From: Dermacoccus abyssi
Lineage (GTDB): Bacteria; Actinomycetota; Actinomycetes; Actinomycetales; Dermatophilaceae
Direction: 5' to 3' (one strand)
Assembly (NCBI RefSeq): GCF_034541975.1
Contig: NZ_JAVYJM010000002.1
Length of the DNA stretch: 64,000 bases
The notes beneath the pieces were generated by a model. The model did no database searches. It was not told the DNA's origin and saw nothing but the letters and a program-made list of their open reading frames with translations. The position numbers and the translations under genes are program-made. Shown piece by piece: positions 10,541 to 20,690 of this stretch; the first letter of the stretch is position 1; each line of letters opens with the position of its first letter.

Positions 10541-11161
10541 GTGAACCTCAAGCAGATGGCCGGTCGTGTCGCTACCTCCCTCGCGCGCGAGGGCATGAGG
10601 GCTCTTCTCGACGGGAGATCGCGCTCGGATCGCTCCGGTGCTGCGAAGCGATCGAAGGCGCCGAAGACCCCGGGCACCGTCGCGACGCCACAGCACTCAC
10701 GGGGCGGCGGGCGGCGCTCGCCTGCATCGAACGCCCCCGCCGACACGGGCTATCGAGGCGACTGGCATGGCGCCCTGCCCGCCACGAGCTGGCAGGCGAA
10801 GGACGACGGCCGTCCCGACCCCGGCGAGATCGTCTGGGCGTGGGTGCCGTACGAGGAGGACCACACCCAGGGCAAGGACAGGCCGGTGCTCGTCGTCGCC
10901 CGTCACCCGCAGGAGGACGGCGTGACGCTCGCGCTCCCCCTGACGAGCAAGGACCACGACCGCGACGCCGCGCAGGAAGCACGAGCCGGTCGGCACTGGA
11001 TGGACATCGGATCGGGCGCGTGGGATCGCGCCGGGCGTCCGAGCGAGGTTCGCCTCGACCGCATCCTCCAGCTCGACGAGGCGTCGGTGCGCCGCGAGGG
11101 CACGGCACTGGATCGCGGGATCTTCGGGTCGGTCATCGCCGCCATTCCAGGACGGCGCTGA
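10541..11161 (+). CDS. PemK/MazF-like toxin-fold protein with long N-terminal extension
   Basis: 206 residues from GTG 10541. The C-terminal 110 residues match the PemK/MazF endoribonuclease fold: PGEIVWAWVPYEEDHTQGKDRPVLVV, a middle strand VTLALPLTSKDH, and EVRLDRILQLDEASV. The first 90 residues are basic, Ser/Gly-rich and apparently disordered. No antitoxin gene lies on either side, so this is probably one of the solitary chromosomal PemK-like proteins common in actinobacteria rather than a working toxin-antitoxin pair. Confidence 0.75.
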   Translation: MNLKQMAGRVATSLAREGMRALLDGRSRSDRSGAAKRSKAPKTPGTVATPQHSRGGGRRSPASNAPADTGYRGDWHGALPATSWQAKDDGRPDPGEIVWAWVPYEEDHTQGKDRPVLVVARHPQEDGVTLALPLTSKDHDRDAAQEARAGRHWMDIGSGAWDRAGRPSEVRLDRILQLDEASVRREGTALDRGIFGSVIAAIPGRR

Positions 11162-11228
11162 CCGAGAACGACGACAGGTCTGACCGACGCCGCTGACGCT
11201 GTCATGCCGCGCCGGGTCGCGAGACGAG

Positions 11229-11711
11229 TCAGTCCAGGCCCATCGACATGTGTTGGAACGGCCCGACCGGGCTAAACCCGGCCTTGCGGTAGAGCGAGTG
11301 GCCACTCTCGGTGGAGAACAAGCTCACCCACCCGGCGTCTTGTTCGCGACACCAGGCGAGGGCGGCGTCGAGCAAGGTCTTGCCGTAGCCGCGACCGCGG
11401 AAGACCAGATCGGTGCTCATGTCACCGAGGTACGCCGAACGCCCCGATCCGTCCGGTCCGGGAAGGTGCTGCTCCACGGACGTCGAGACGATCGATGCGA
11501 GCGGTGTGCCGGGGCCCGCACCCTCCTCGGCGTCGATGACGAAGCACGCGTAGTTCGGCGAGTCGAGCAAGGTCGCCGCGGCTGCCGCGCATCGCTCGCG
11601 CCACGCGTCGTCGAGCTCGATGTGCCATGGCCAACCGTCCTCCATGAGCAGGCCCTTGAGTCGGACGATCTCGGGGATGTCGGAGTGTTCGGCGCGACGG
11701 ACGGTGACCAT
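11229..11711 (-). CDS. GNAT family N-acetyltransferase
   Basis: A 160-residue GNAT protein starting at ATG 11711 (MVTVRRAEHSDIPEIVRLKG). The acetyl-CoA binding motif A is YLGDMSTDLVFRGRGYGKTL, with the R/Q-x-x-G-x-G/A loop as RGRGYG. It is followed by FSTESGHSLYRKAGFSPVG, the usual motif B. The acceptor substrate is unknown. It is monocistronic and convergent with the PemK-like gene. Confidence 0.85.
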   Translation of the reverse strand: MVTVRRAEHSDIPEIVRLKGLLMEDGWPWHIELDDAWRERCAAAAATLLDSPNYACFVIDAEEGAGPGTPLASIVSTSVEQHLPGPDGSGRSAYLGDMSTDLVFRGRGYGKTLLDAALAWCREQDAGWVSLFSTESGHSLYRKAGFSPVGPFQHMSMGLD

Positions 11712-11784
11712 GCGCCCAGGGTACGCCCCGGCCTCCCCAGCGTCGTGGCGCCCGTCCCCAACGCACAGAGCCACGCTCCGAAGA

Positions 11785-11895
11785 GGTTGTTACCGATACT
11801 CACAGTTTCCGATACCGCGCGTACCTACGATCAGGTAACCTCAGGGAAAGTTGGCCCGCCAGGGGGCCGCTCAACGATCCAGAGGAAAGGCCGAG
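11785..11895 (+). promoter_or_regulatory. candidate promoter/operator of the acyl-CoA dehydrogenase operon
   Basis: The region holds the inverted pair GTTACC (11789-11794) and GGTAAC (11834-11839), plus the direct repeat CCGATAC at 11793 and 11809. TACGAT at 11826 is a possible -10. AGAGGAAAGG just before the ATG is a strong ribosome site. The symmetry suggests a repressor site, but no regulator can be named. Confidence 0.35.
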
Positions 11896-13236
11896 ATGAC
11901 TTCCACGAACTCGAAGGCGTCGATCGCCGACAAGGGCCAGGCGGTCGCTCTTCGACTGTTGGCCAAGGCGGGCGGGCACGACCTGCTCAAGAACCCCGCC
12001 GTGCGCTCCAAGGTCGAGCGCGCGCTCTACAACGGCAGCAAGCAGGGCTTCAAGGTTCAGACCGCCGCGGGCCGTGCGTTCGTGAAGAAGAGCGGTTCGG
12101 GTGAGCCGGCACGTCCGGCCCCGACGAAGCCGCGTCGCGAGTTCGACCTCACGCCCACCGAGGACCAGGCGATGATCGCCGGCGTCGCTGCCGAACTGGC
12201 CGACGAGGTTCTGCGTCCCGCAGCCGCCGACGCCGACGGTGCCCGCGCCGTGCCCGACGAGATCCGCGCCCAGGCGGCCGAGATGGGCCTGACGCTCCTG
12301 TCCGTTCCCGCCGAGCTCGGCGGTGTCGCCGAGGAGCGCTCCGCCGTCATGAACGTGCTCGTGCTCGAGCAGCTCGCCCGCGGCGACATGGGTCTCGCGG
12401 TCGGCGTCATGGCGCCCGCCGCTGTCGCCGGTGCCATCGCCTCCTACGGCTCGTCCGCGCAGCAGGAGACCTACCTCCCCGCGTTCACCGACGAGAAGAA
12501 GCCCGCCGTCGCGTCGCTGGCGATCGCCGAGGCCGGCCCGCTGGCCGACCCGCGCAAGCCCGCTACGAAGGGTGAGCGCCGCGGCGACAAACTCGTTCTC
12601 ACCGGCGAGAAGGCCCTCGTGCCGTGCGCCGACTCGGCGGATTTGTTCGTCGTCACGGCGGAGGTCGACGGCGACCTGCGCCTCGTCATCGTCGAGGCCG
12701 GCACCGAGGGTCTCAAGGTGAGCGACGACCCGGCCATGGGCATTCGCGCGTCGCACACCGGCCGCCTGCACCTGGAGAACGTCGAGGTCTCCGCGGACAA
12801 CCTGCTCGGCACGAGCGAGGACGCGCTCGACGCGATCCGCCGCTCCCGCCTGGCGTGGGCCGCTCTCGCGTGTGGCACCGGCCGCGCCGTGCTCGACCAG
12901 GTCTCCCAGTACGTGACGGAGCGCAAGGCGTTCGGCGAGCCGATCGGCCACCGTCAGGCTGTCGCGTTCACCGTGGCGAACATCGCGATCGAGCTCGACG
13001 GCATGCGCCTGGCAACGCTGCGTGCGGCGGCTCGTCTCGACTCGGGCCGCAAGCCCGAAGCAGCCGCTGAGGCCATCGCGCACGCTCGCGCGCTCGTCAC
13101 GAAGTACGGCGCGCAGATCGGTAGCGACGCGGTGCAGCTGCTCGGCGGCCACGGCTTCGTCAAGGAGTTCGACAACGAGCGGTGGTACCGCGACCTGCGC
13201 GGCGCAGGCGTCCTCGAGGGCGGCGTGGGCGTCTGA
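11896..13236 (+). CDS. acyl-CoA dehydrogenase, FadE24-like
   Basis: 446 residues from ATG 11896, chosen for its AGAGGAAAGG ribosome site. An 80-residue basic N-terminal extension (LLAKAGGHDLLKNPAVRSKV) precedes the dehydrogenase fold that begins at FDLTPTEDQAMIAGVA. The flavin-contact region is weak (AIAEAGPLADPRK replaces the usual AITEPxxGSD), whereas RKAFGEPIGHRQAV and LLGGHGFVKEFDNERWYRD are well kept. Followed 46 bp later by a second dehydrogenase, it resembles the mycobacterial FadE24-FadE23 pair, which probably forms a hetero-oligomer. The lost flavin motif suggests this is the non-catalytic subunit; that is inference. Confidence 0.85.
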   Translation: MTSTNSKASIADKGQAVALRLLAKAGGHDLLKNPAVRSKVERALYNGSKQGFKVQTAAGRAFVKKSGSGEPARPAPTKPRREFDLTPTEDQAMIAGVAAELADEVLRPAAADADGARAVPDEIRAQAAEMGLTLLSVPAELGGVAEERSAVMNVLVLEQLARGDMGLAVGVMAPAAVAGAIASYGSSAQQETYLPAFTDEKKPAVASLAIAEAGPLADPRKPATKGERRGDKLVLTGEKALVPCADSADLFVVTAEVDGDLRLVIVEAGTEGLKVSDDPAMGIRASHTGRLHLENVEVSADNLLGTSEDALDAIRRSRLAWAALACGTGRAVLDQVSQYVTERKAFGEPIGHRQAVAFTVANIAIELDGMRLATLRAAARLDSGRKPEAAAEAIAHARALVTKYGAQIGSDAVQLLGGHGFVKEFDNERWYRDLRGAGVLEGGVGV

Positions 13237-13282
13237 CGCCTCGCTCCCCCACTCCCCGAAGATTTCGCGCAAAGGAAACGTC

Positions 13283-14518
13283 ATGATCGATCTCGAAATC
13301 CCGAAGAAGTTCGTTCCCCTCGTCAAGCAGGCCGGTTCGATGGCCGACGAGGTCTTCCGCCCCGTCAGCCGCAAGTACGACCTCGCCGAGCACGAGTACC
13401 CGCGTGAGCTCGACCTCGTGTCGGCCCTCATCGACGGAATGTCCGACTCGGGCGCCGGAAACGGCGCCGGTGCCTCCGGCTCGACGCGCGCCGCCGAGGA
13501 CGAGGAGAAGCCGAGCAAGTCCGCCAAGAAGGGCGGCAACAAGAACGGCGCCAACATGAGCTCGGCGCTGTCCATCATGGAGACGTGCCGCGGCGACGTG
13601 GGCCTGACGCTGTCGATCCCCCGCCAGGGCCTCGGTAACGCCGCCATCGCCGCCGTCGCGAACGACGAGCAGAAGGAGCGCTACGGCAACCGTTGGGCCG
13701 CCATGGCGATCACCGAGCCGGACACCGGTTCGGACTCCGGCAACATCCGGACGACGGCCACGAAGGACGGCGACGAGTACGTCCTCAACGGCGAGAAGAT
13801 CTTCGTCACCTCCGGTGAGCGCGCCGAGCTCGTCGTCGTGTGGGCGACGCTCGACAAGTCGCTCGGCAAGAAGGCCATCAAGTCGTTCGTCGTGGAGCGC
13901 TCGAACCCGGGCCTCAAGCTCGTGCGTCTCGAGCACAAGCTCGGCATCCGCGCCTCCGACACCGCCGCGTTCGTGCTCGACGACTGCCGCGTGCCGGCCT
14001 CCGACCTGCTCGGTGACCCGGAGATCCGCACCGAGGGCGGCTTCGGTGGTGCGATGCAGACGTTCGACAACACGCGTCCGCTCGTCGCGTCGATGGCCGT
14101 GGGCCTGACGCGTGCCTGCCTCGACTTCACGCGCGCCGCGCTCGAGAAGGCCGGCCACGGTCAGGACTGGGACGCCCCGATCGCCGCGCAGTCGTACGCG
14201 AGCGCCCGACTCGTGCAGATGGAGGCCGACTACGAGGCCGCGCTCCTGCTCACGCTGCGCGCCGCGTGGATGGCCGACAACGGCAAGCCCAACTCGATGG
14301 AAGCGTCGATGGCGAAGGCCAAGGCCGGCCGCAACTGCGTCGACGTCGCACTGTCGTGCATCGAGCTCGTCGGTGTCGACGGCTACGCCGAAACCGAGCT
14401 GCTCGAGAAGTGGGCGCGCGACTCGAAGATCCTCGACATCTTCGAAGGCACGCAGCAGATCCAGCTGCTCGTCGTCGCCCGGCGCCTACTCGGCCTGACG
14501 AGCGGCCAGCTCAAGTGA
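13283..14518 (+). CDS. acyl-CoA dehydrogenase, FadE23-like
   Basis: 411 residues from ATG 13283, preceded by AAAGGAAACG. The N-terminus (FRPVSRKYDLAEHEYPRELD) and C-terminus (KILDIFEGTQQIQLLVVARR) are almost those of mycobacterial FadE23. The flavin/substrate loop AMAITEPDTGSDSGN and the catalytic Glu in FEGTQQIQ are intact, so this looks like the active partner of the preceding gene. A Ser/Lys-rich insertion (about residues 55-90) is longer than in mycobacteria. The natural acyl-CoA substrate is unknown. A strong hairpin terminator follows within 20 bp of the stop. Confidence 0.9.
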   Translation: MIDLEIPKKFVPLVKQAGSMADEVFRPVSRKYDLAEHEYPRELDLVSALIDGMSDSGAGNGAGASGSTRAAEDEEKPSKSAKKGGNKNGANMSSALSIMETCRGDVGLTLSIPRQGLGNAAIAAVANDEQKERYGNRWAAMAITEPDTGSDSGNIRTTATKDGDEYVLNGEKIFVTSGERAELVVVWATLDKSLGKKAIKSFVVERSNPGLKLVRLEHKLGIRASDTAAFVLDDCRVPASDLLGDPEIRTEGGFGGAMQTFDNTRPLVASMAVGLTRACLDFTRAALEKAGHGQDWDAPIAAQSYASARLVQMEADYEAALLLTLRAAWMADNGKPNSMEASMAKAKAGRNCVDVALSCIELVGVDGYAETELLEKWARDSKILDIFEGTQQIQLLVVARRLLGLTSGQLK

Positions 14519-14534
14519 CGCACTGACGAGTGCC

Positions 14535-14570
14535 AGAGGGGGCGGGTGTCTTCGGACGCCCGCCCCTTCT
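14535..14570 (+). terminator. intrinsic terminator after the acyl-CoA dehydrogenase pair
   Basis: A 16-bp stem, arms 14535-14550 and 14555-14570, closed by a TTCG tetraloop, rich in G-C with a T-containing right edge. It marks the end of recognisable core chromosome. Confidence 0.85.
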
Positions 14571-14610
14571 GCGTGTGCACCGCCAACCGGGTTCGATCCT
14601 TGGGGCAAAG

Positions 14611-14649
14611 CAGAAGGGCCAGGACGAAAAGCGTGTCCTGGCCCTTCTG
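14611..14649. terminator. second long hairpin downstream of the core region
   Basis: A 15-bp perfect stem, arms 14611-14625 and 14635-14649, around a 9-nt A-rich loop. It is not linked to an obvious gene end and may be a back-up terminator at the boundary between core and accessory DNA. Confidence 0.55.
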
Positions 14650-14787
14650 CCATTGGTGGACCTCCGTAGAGACTTTGAGAACACCTACCAAGCCCACAAA
14701 ACAGTGCATTCCCGCTGGTCACGAGGGTACTACCGGACCCAGGTGAGGGCCGCTGAACCCCCTGTTAGGGACTCTCGGGGGCCGATC

Positions 14788-15129
14788 GTGGGTGCTGTTG
14801 GGAAAGTTCAAACATTTCTGACCCCGGCACAGATCGAGGCGTTGGTGGCGTCATATCGGGCCGGTGCGGACACCACCGGACTGAGCGTGACCTTCGGAAT
14901 CCACCGGCGGACAGTGGTCATCCACCTCAAGCGGCAAGGCGTACCGCTTCGCCGAGATGGCCTTCCGGCGAGGCACATCAAGGCCGCCGTGAGGCTCTAC
15001 GAGGAGGGCTGGTCACTGGCACGGATCGCCACCAAGTTCGGCACCACAGCGCGCACCGTCCGCACTCGCCTGCTTGAGGAAGGTGTCGAGATGCGCAAAC
15101 CCTGGGAAAGCATGAAGCGGCCCGGCTGA
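14788..15129 (+). CDS. small helix-turn-helix protein, recombinase-tail-like
   Basis: 113 residues from GTG 14788, with a G-rich ribosome site (CGGGGGCC) upstream. Two HTH units are visible in tandem: LTPAQIEALVASYRAGADTT with FGIHRRTVVIHLKRQGV, and IKAAVRLYEEGWSLARIATK with FGTTARTVRTRLLEEG. This tandem is like the DNA-binding tails of serine recombinases, but no catalytic domain is present. It may be a free-standing regulator or the remnant of a resolvase. It is the first gene on the accessory side of the 14.5-kb terminator. A longer open frame extends back to 14530 but lacks support. Confidence 0.65.
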   Translation: MGAVGKVQTFLTPAQIEALVASYRAGADTTGLSVTFGIHRRTVVIHLKRQGVPLRRDGLPARHIKAAVRLYEEGWSLARIATKFGTTARTVRTRLLEEGVEMRKPWESMKRPG

Positions 15130-15157
15130 TGCCGGGCCGCTTCCAGTGAGTTGTCGC

Positions 15158-15541
15158 CTACGGCAAGGTGGTCCAAGGTCCAACTCCCCGGCCGGGTGCG
15201 TAGCCCATCGGGACGAACTGCTGGCGCCGACGGGGCGACCGTTCGGCCAGGCACGCTCGGATCAAGAGTCCGACGCTCACCGGAGCCATGACGGCGAACT
15301 TGAGGGCGCTCCAGATCAAGGTCAGGGCGACGAGATTGAGCCATCCCGGGCCTCCGCGCTCGATGAGCGTGGTGATGAGGCTGGCGGCGTAGAGGTAAGC
15401 GGGCACGAGCACCAGCGCGGCGGGGATGCCCCACTTGTGACCGCGCCTGGTGCGGATTGCGTCGAGCGCGATGTTGCTGGGTGCGTAGCAGCGCAGGAAC
15501 CAGCGGACTCGGGTGGTGAGGTTCACGATGAGCCGGAACAT
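15158..15541 (-). CDS. small membrane protein of unknown function
   Basis: 127 residues from ATG 15541, with GAGAGGA as ribosome site. It has a basic N-terminal helix (MFRLIVNLTTRVRWFLRCY), then two hydrophobic segments (IPAALVLVPAYLYAASLITT and LVALTLIWSALKFAVM), and a basic Arg-rich tail. I recognise no family. It lies 167 bp downstream of the relaxase on the same strand, so a role in transfer is possible but unproven. Confidence 0.6.
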   Translation of the reverse strand: MFRLIVNLTTRVRWFLRCYAPSNIALDAIRTRRGHKWGIPAALVLVPAYLYAASLITTLIERGGPGWLNLVALTLIWSALKFAVMAPVSVGLLIRACLAERSPRRRQQFVPMGYAPGRGVGPWTTLP

Positions 15542-15609
15542 TGGACAGTCCTCTCGTAGGGTCCGGCAGCAAGAACCTTGAAGGACCATCCCGACTTCGG
15601 AGGATCAAT

Positions 15610-15632
15610 GCCTTCGCTCTGTGAGCGAAGGC
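15610..15632 (-). terminator. hairpin after the relaxase gene
   Basis: A 10-bp perfect stem, arms 15610-15619 and 15623-15632, with a 3-nt loop, about 80 bp beyond the relaxase stop. It lacks a clear T tract, so it may be a weak terminator. Confidence 0.4.
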
Positions 15633-15708
15633 GCCGTATGAAGGCTGCCTCGTCTATGACGATAGACCACCCCGCCGACAAAGTGCGACAGGCAACTGCA
15701 AGTCGCTG

Positions 15709-18700
15709 CTACAGGCCGATGCTGCGGGCGCTGCTCCGTGCCGCTTCCGGGGACGCGCTGCGTGCGATCTGGCTGGCGCGTTCAGCGGCTGCCCGGGCGC
15801 GGTTGGCGTCGTTGCGCTGCGCCTCGTTCTCGGGCTGTGCGCCCAGCATCGAGGTCGAGGTGATGCCGTAGCGGTCACGGTAGGCGGTGATGGTGGCGAC
15901 CTGCTGGAGCCAACGCTGGCGTTCGCGTACGTCCGTTGGCGGCTTGCCGACCTTCGTCAGCCACGGTGCTCGCTCCGCGAGAGCGCCCTCGGCGAGCTCG
16001 ATGGCTCGGGTCTCGATGAGGTCGCGGCGTTCGTTGAGCGCGGCACGCATTTCAACGGCCATGTCGCCTTGGGCTTCGGGGATCAGCCCGGCGATCAGCT
16101 TGGGTGCCTTGCGGCGTCGGCCGCCGGGAGGCTGCTTCGCGCTGGCCTCGATTCGGTGCCGGATCACGGCGGCAAGGTCGACGGCACCGTCCAGACTGCG
16201 GCGGCTGACGAGTCGTGGGAGGAGCTGGTCGACGTCGTGCCCGATGGCTTCGGCTCGTCGCAGGGCGGCGGTGAGCGGACCGAACGCTTCTGAGGCGAGC
16301 ACAGCCTCCACCTGTTCCGTCGTGAGTGCGCTGGCATTCAGGAGGGTGACCCAACGGGAGCGTTGCGCGGCGCCGGCGATGGTCTCGTACTCGGCGGCGA
16401 TCTGCGAGATCGAGGTCCAGCGCTCCTGCTCGGCTTCGATCATTTGGTGGGCCGAGAGCTCGACGCCGGAGTGCTGGAGGACGCCGTAGAGAACGGTGCG
16501 GGCGTTCACGTCCTCGGGGTGTGGTGCGACGTGGCTATCGTCGGGCTTGTCGAGGGCGACGTAGGCGATGTTGGAGTCTCGGCCACGGGTCATCGAGACG
16601 TACAGGTTCTCCCGAGTCGTCGAGGTTGAGACGACGACGTGGGCTGTGTCGACCGTGATGCCTTGGGCGCGGTGGGCGGTGATGGCGTAGCCGAGGTCGA
16701 CGTGCTCGGCCACGTAGTTGGCTGGAAGTGCGACGGTGGCTGCCCATCGCAGTCCTTGGCGGCGTACGACGAGGGTGCCGTCGCCTCGCACGTCGGTGAC
16801 TTTCCAGCGGTCGCCGTTTCGGACCCAGCCACCACGGAGGGACCGGATGCGGCGGTCGTTGTGTCGGGTGATGACGAGATCGCCGACGGAGGCCCGGGCA
16901 CCGTCGGCGAGGACGGCTTCGCGGGTGGCGTCGGTGTCGCCGTCGAGGATGCGCTCGGCTCGGGCGCGGGCGTTGAGTGCTGCGACGGCTTCGCTGGACT
17001 CGGTGACGAGTACGCTGGCGAGTCCGGTTTGAGCATCGGCGTGCCAGGCAAGGTAGGCAGCGTCGATCATCTCGTCCGTGGTGCCTTCGCGGAGGCGCTT
17101 CTCGTGGGAGTAGATGCCGATCGCTTCGACGTTGCCGTCACGGAGGTCGAGGGAGGCGGTCTTCTCCCATTCGTGGGTGAAGCGGTGGATGTCGCGCAGT
17201 TCGGGGGTGTCGTCGCGGGCGGAGGCGAGCAGGGCGAATGCTCCGCCTGCGTCCACGGACTGCAACTGTGCCCAGTCTCCGACCAACAACAGCTTCGCCC
17301 CCGCTGCGGTTGCGATGGCGGCGAGTCGGTCAAGGGTCCGCGTGCTGGCGAGGCTGGCTTCGTCCACGATGACGAGCTGGTCCTTGGTGAATCCTGCGCG
17401 TCCCCGGTCGTACTCGTGCAGCCACTTGGCGGTGTTCTCACACGCGATGCCGATGTCGTCGGCGAGCACCTGCGCGGCGGCAGCGGACGGGGCCAGTCCG
17501 ACGACGCTGTTGGTGCCGTGCTCGATGCTCCACGCCGAGCGCAAAGCACGCATGGCGGTGGTCTTGCCCGCTCCGGCGGGACCGACGAGCAGGTCGATGC
17601 GGCGCCCAGAGGTAGCGATAGCGGTGAGTGCGGCTGCCTGCTGGTCGCTGAGCTGCTGACCGTGGACGGGACGGTCAGCGACGGCACGGACAACCTTGGC
17701 GGGCACCGCAGGTGCCGTACGGTCGTCGGCTTGGGCGAGCAGTCGGTCCTCGGCAGCGAGGGTTTCCAGCGAGGAGTAGACGACCGAGCGCCGGGGCCGG
17801 AACACGCTCGTCCCGTCTTCGCGGCGGAACTCCGCCGGGCTCAGTGTCAGCTCACCGGGCGTGAGGGCGATGGAGCAACCCTCGGCCGCCTCGACGATCA
17901 TCGCGGTGATCGCCTCACGGTCCTCCACGGTGGCGAACCGCCAACCCATCGTCTGCCTCGCGGCCTCAGCCCAGAGGTTCAAGTGCCGCCAGGTGGTGCG
18001 CTTCTCGCTCACCGCCGAGACGACGCGGGCGCCGACCTCGCCGATCAGGTCGAGGGGTACATCGTCGGCACGCAACACCTGTGCCGGTGGCCCGGTGGTG
18101 AGGTTGCGTGCCCATTGCGTCGGGTCTTCATCGAGCAGCCGGGCGGCGCGGGTGCGCCACGCTGTCGTCAGGTCAGCAAGTGAATGGACGTGCTTCTCGG
18201 GGCGGGTGGCAAGTGTGGCTTGGGAACGGAGCTTGATGACGGTGGTGCGTGAGGGTTGCCGTCCATAGAGGGCGACGTACTCGGCGATGCGGCGTTCCTT
18301 CTCGATCTCGATGGCCCGGCCGCGTGCGGACAACTCGGTGACGAGTCGGTCAGGAACCCCGACGATCTCCCACGATGGATTGCGGTCCTCGCCACGGGGC
18401 GCGCTGTTCCCAGCCGATCCCGAACGTGCCGGTGAGCCGGTCGGCCAGCACCGCGTTGTAGTGCTCCGAGAGAGCAACAACGGCGGCGTGCATCGGGCGG
18501 CTGTCCAGGCTGCGCCACTTGCCATCCAACAGGGTCTTGACCTTGTTGCTGATGACAACGTGGGTGTGCAGTTGCGGGTCGCCGCAGCGGGAGTCCCAGT
18601 GGTCATACGCCGTCGCTGCGATACCTGCCACGTCGACCTGTGCAACTGCCCCGTCGTGGGCTGCAACACCGGCGCGAGTGGCGGCAACCTCGCGTTCCAG

Positions 18701-19240
18701 CAACGCAACGACCTCCGCAACAGCGGCGTGGTGGGCCTCGACCAGCATCTCCTGCGTGCCCGCGTCGGCGATGCCCCACAGCACCGAGACCGACTTCGGG
18801 GCCGAGAACGTGTAGTCGTAACCAGCGACCGCCCTGTTCTTGCCCTTTTCGGTCTCCTCAGCCTCGATCCGGGCGACCTCGACCTCGCGTTCCTCGCCGG
18901 TGAGTCCGGCATCGAGTTCAGCGACTCGACTGGCGATCCGGTCGGCGACGGACTGGTACTTCGGGAACGCCCGACCCAACTGGTCCCCCGTCAGCGGGTC
19001 GCGTCCCTGACCCAGCAGAAGCGCGAGCTGGTCCTCCTCAACCGGAGCGCCGGGCGTCAGTTGACCGTCGCCGAAGGCGTGAACACCTGTGCCGAGCCAG
19101 TAACCAGGAGGGGTTCCCGCCTCCTCGTAGTAGCGAGTCAGAGGCGTCGAGAGCGAGCGGTTTCCGTCCCCGGCCACGACCGAGCGCAGCAGGTATTCAT
19201 AGCCATCTCCGGCGCTCATCACGCGCATCGAAACCGTCAC
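15709..19240 (-). pseudogene. MobF-family relaxase-helicase (TraA/TrwC-like) with a single-base frameshift
   Basis: One gene read in two frames. The N-terminal part (from about 19240 or 19228 to 18395) is a TrwC relaxase: the MSAGDGYEYLL start carries the nicking Tyr region and HWDSRCGDPQLHTH the His metal site. The rest (18400-15709) is a RecD-like helicase with Walker A VGPAGAGKTTAM and Walker B IVDEASLAS, ending in a long helical tail. Removing one G from the GGGG run at 18396-18399 joins the frames and restores WEQRARGEDRNPSWEI, the normal family sequence. The protein would be about 1175 residues and would nick oriT to start conjugation. As it stands the two domains are separated, so it is a disabled relaxase or a sequence error. 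Confidence 0.85.
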
Positions 19241-19322
19241 AAGGCTCAGGTGCGCACTGAACCCCCTCGATCTGCCAGACGTTTGACAGGCAAAGGGGAA
19301 GCGACGCCAATAGGATTGCTCC

Positions 19323-20690
19323 GTGCCGCCGGAACTGCCGCCTGAGCTCGCCAAGAGGGTCGAGCGGCTCCATGCGCAGTTCGACCGTGGATTGGTCACG
19401 CACAGCGAACTCCAGAACGAACTCCTGGAGGCGGTCCATAATTTCGCGGGCAAGGAGTACGAGCGAACCCACCCCGAGTGGGCCAAAGACGCTCTCTTCG
19501 ACCGGGCAATCTGGGAGACCGAGTTCGAAGCGAAACGGCAAGCCGAAACCGAGGCTGGTGCAGCCTACGCACTCGCCGTCGCTAGGTCGTACGAGCACGC
19601 AGACGGCTTGGTTGATTGGGTGTTCAGCTCACCCCAATGGCACCAAGCTTTGCAGCCGGTTACGGCACTGCTGTCCGAAGCCGGTGAGGTTGGACCCGAC
19701 GCTGTTGCTGACAAGGCGTCGTTGGCTTGGGTGGCGGCACGCCGGGGCGTGTTGCCCACCGCTGCACGGGAGGTCGTGCGTGGCGCGGCACCGGGCAACG
19801 GTCTGTCGATGGTCGATCTCCTGGAGTCGGATCGAGAAGGAGACCCCGCCAGGGTGGCGGAGATCATTGCCGAAGCCGGCCAGCGAGGCTGCGCGTCGCC
19901 AGCGATCCATGTGTTGCGCCTTCGACGAGCTGAGCGGCGCCGGATTGCCGCACCAGAACTCGCTGCCCTGCTCGATCCCACGCAACTGGCGGCGCGAGGA
20001 GAGCCCGGGGGTATCACCCACATCGCCGTTGAGTTGCTGGCTGACGGCGCCGACGACGAGGCGCTGCGGTGGAGTTCCGCAGTCGATGACTCCGCACTGT
20101 TCCATGCGCCCGCAGAGCGACCGGGCATCTATTCCGGATGGGAGCCATTCCACCGGTACCACTTGGATCGCCAGAGTCATGACCACAGCCCGAACTGGTG
20201 TGTGCCGCTGTGCGACTGTGGCGACGCGCGGCTCCTTGGTGCCCTGGCTGCGGTGGACTGGCTCGCGGGAGACCCCGATCGGGCCCAGGTTCGCGCCGCC
20301 GGCTGCGACCGAGGTTCAGACCCCCAAGGGTGGTCGGCTTCAGGTGTGGACTTGCTGGCCGAATGGGTCGCGAGTCGGCCGCTGGATGCAACGGACCGAA
20401 CAGGTGCTCTGAGCGACATGATCGAGAACAGCGACCGTTCCCATGTCGACCTCGGCCTGCTGGGAGTGCAGATCCACGGCGAACTCGCAGAACTGTCCAC
20501 GGTGGTGGACGACCATGATGCGGCAGCCCACCACCAGGCTCGGTCTGATTGGTTCACTGCACGCCCGGAGATGCGGCTGCACTTCGAGTCATTCCAGTTC
20601 CAGTCACTCCTGCATCGCCTGCCCCTGGTCAACACCGAAGAAGCCGAGGGGTCGCCCGAGAACCCCGGACGAGGTGTCGTGCCATCGTGA
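19323..20690 (+). CDS. hypothetical protein, 455 residues
   Basis: A GTG start at 19323, divergent from the relaxase. The protein is mostly helical and acidic, with an N-terminal coiled-like stretch (ELAKRVERLHAQFDRGLVTH). There is a Cys pair in VPLCDCGDARLL near residue 300 and several short repeats of the LLxxWVAS type. I recognise no family. The last 62 bp overlap the 3' end of the convergent vWA gene, which is unusual for two intact genes and may mark a junction. Its position next to the relaxase suggests it travelled with the element. Confidence 0.6.
   Translation: MPPELPPELAKRVERLHAQFDRGLVTHSELQNELLEAVHNFAGKEYERTHPEWAKDALFDRAIWETEFEAKRQAETEAGAAYALAVARSYEHADGLVDWVFSSPQWHQALQPVTALLSEAGEVGPDAVADKASLAWVAARRGVLPTAAREVVRGAAPGNGLSMVDLLESDREGDPARVAEIIAEAGQRGCASPAIHVLRLRRAERRRIAAPELAALLDPTQLAARGEPGGITHIAVELLADGADDEALRWSSAVDDSALFHAPAERPGIYSGWEPFHRYHLDRQSHDHSPNWCVPLCDCGDARLLGALAAVDWLAGDPDRAQVRAAGCDRGSDPQGWSASGVDLLAEWVASRPLDATDRTGALSDMIENSDRSHVDLGLLGVQIHGELAELSTVVDDHDAAAHHQARSDWFTARPEMRLHFESFQFQSLLHRLPLVNTEEAEGSPENPGRGVVPS

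Noticed and set aside
10541..11161. Toxin-antitoxin module
   Set aside because: No antitoxin-sized gene adjoins the PemK-like protein on either strand, and the protein has a long non-toxin extension.
14581..14620. Sequence resembling a tRNA T-arm (GGGTTCGATC) near the core/accessory boundary
   Set aside because: Only a weak stem with two G-T pairs can be drawn, no anticodon arm or acceptor partner is present, and the 3' CCA context is missing. It is not called as a tRNA or attachment site.
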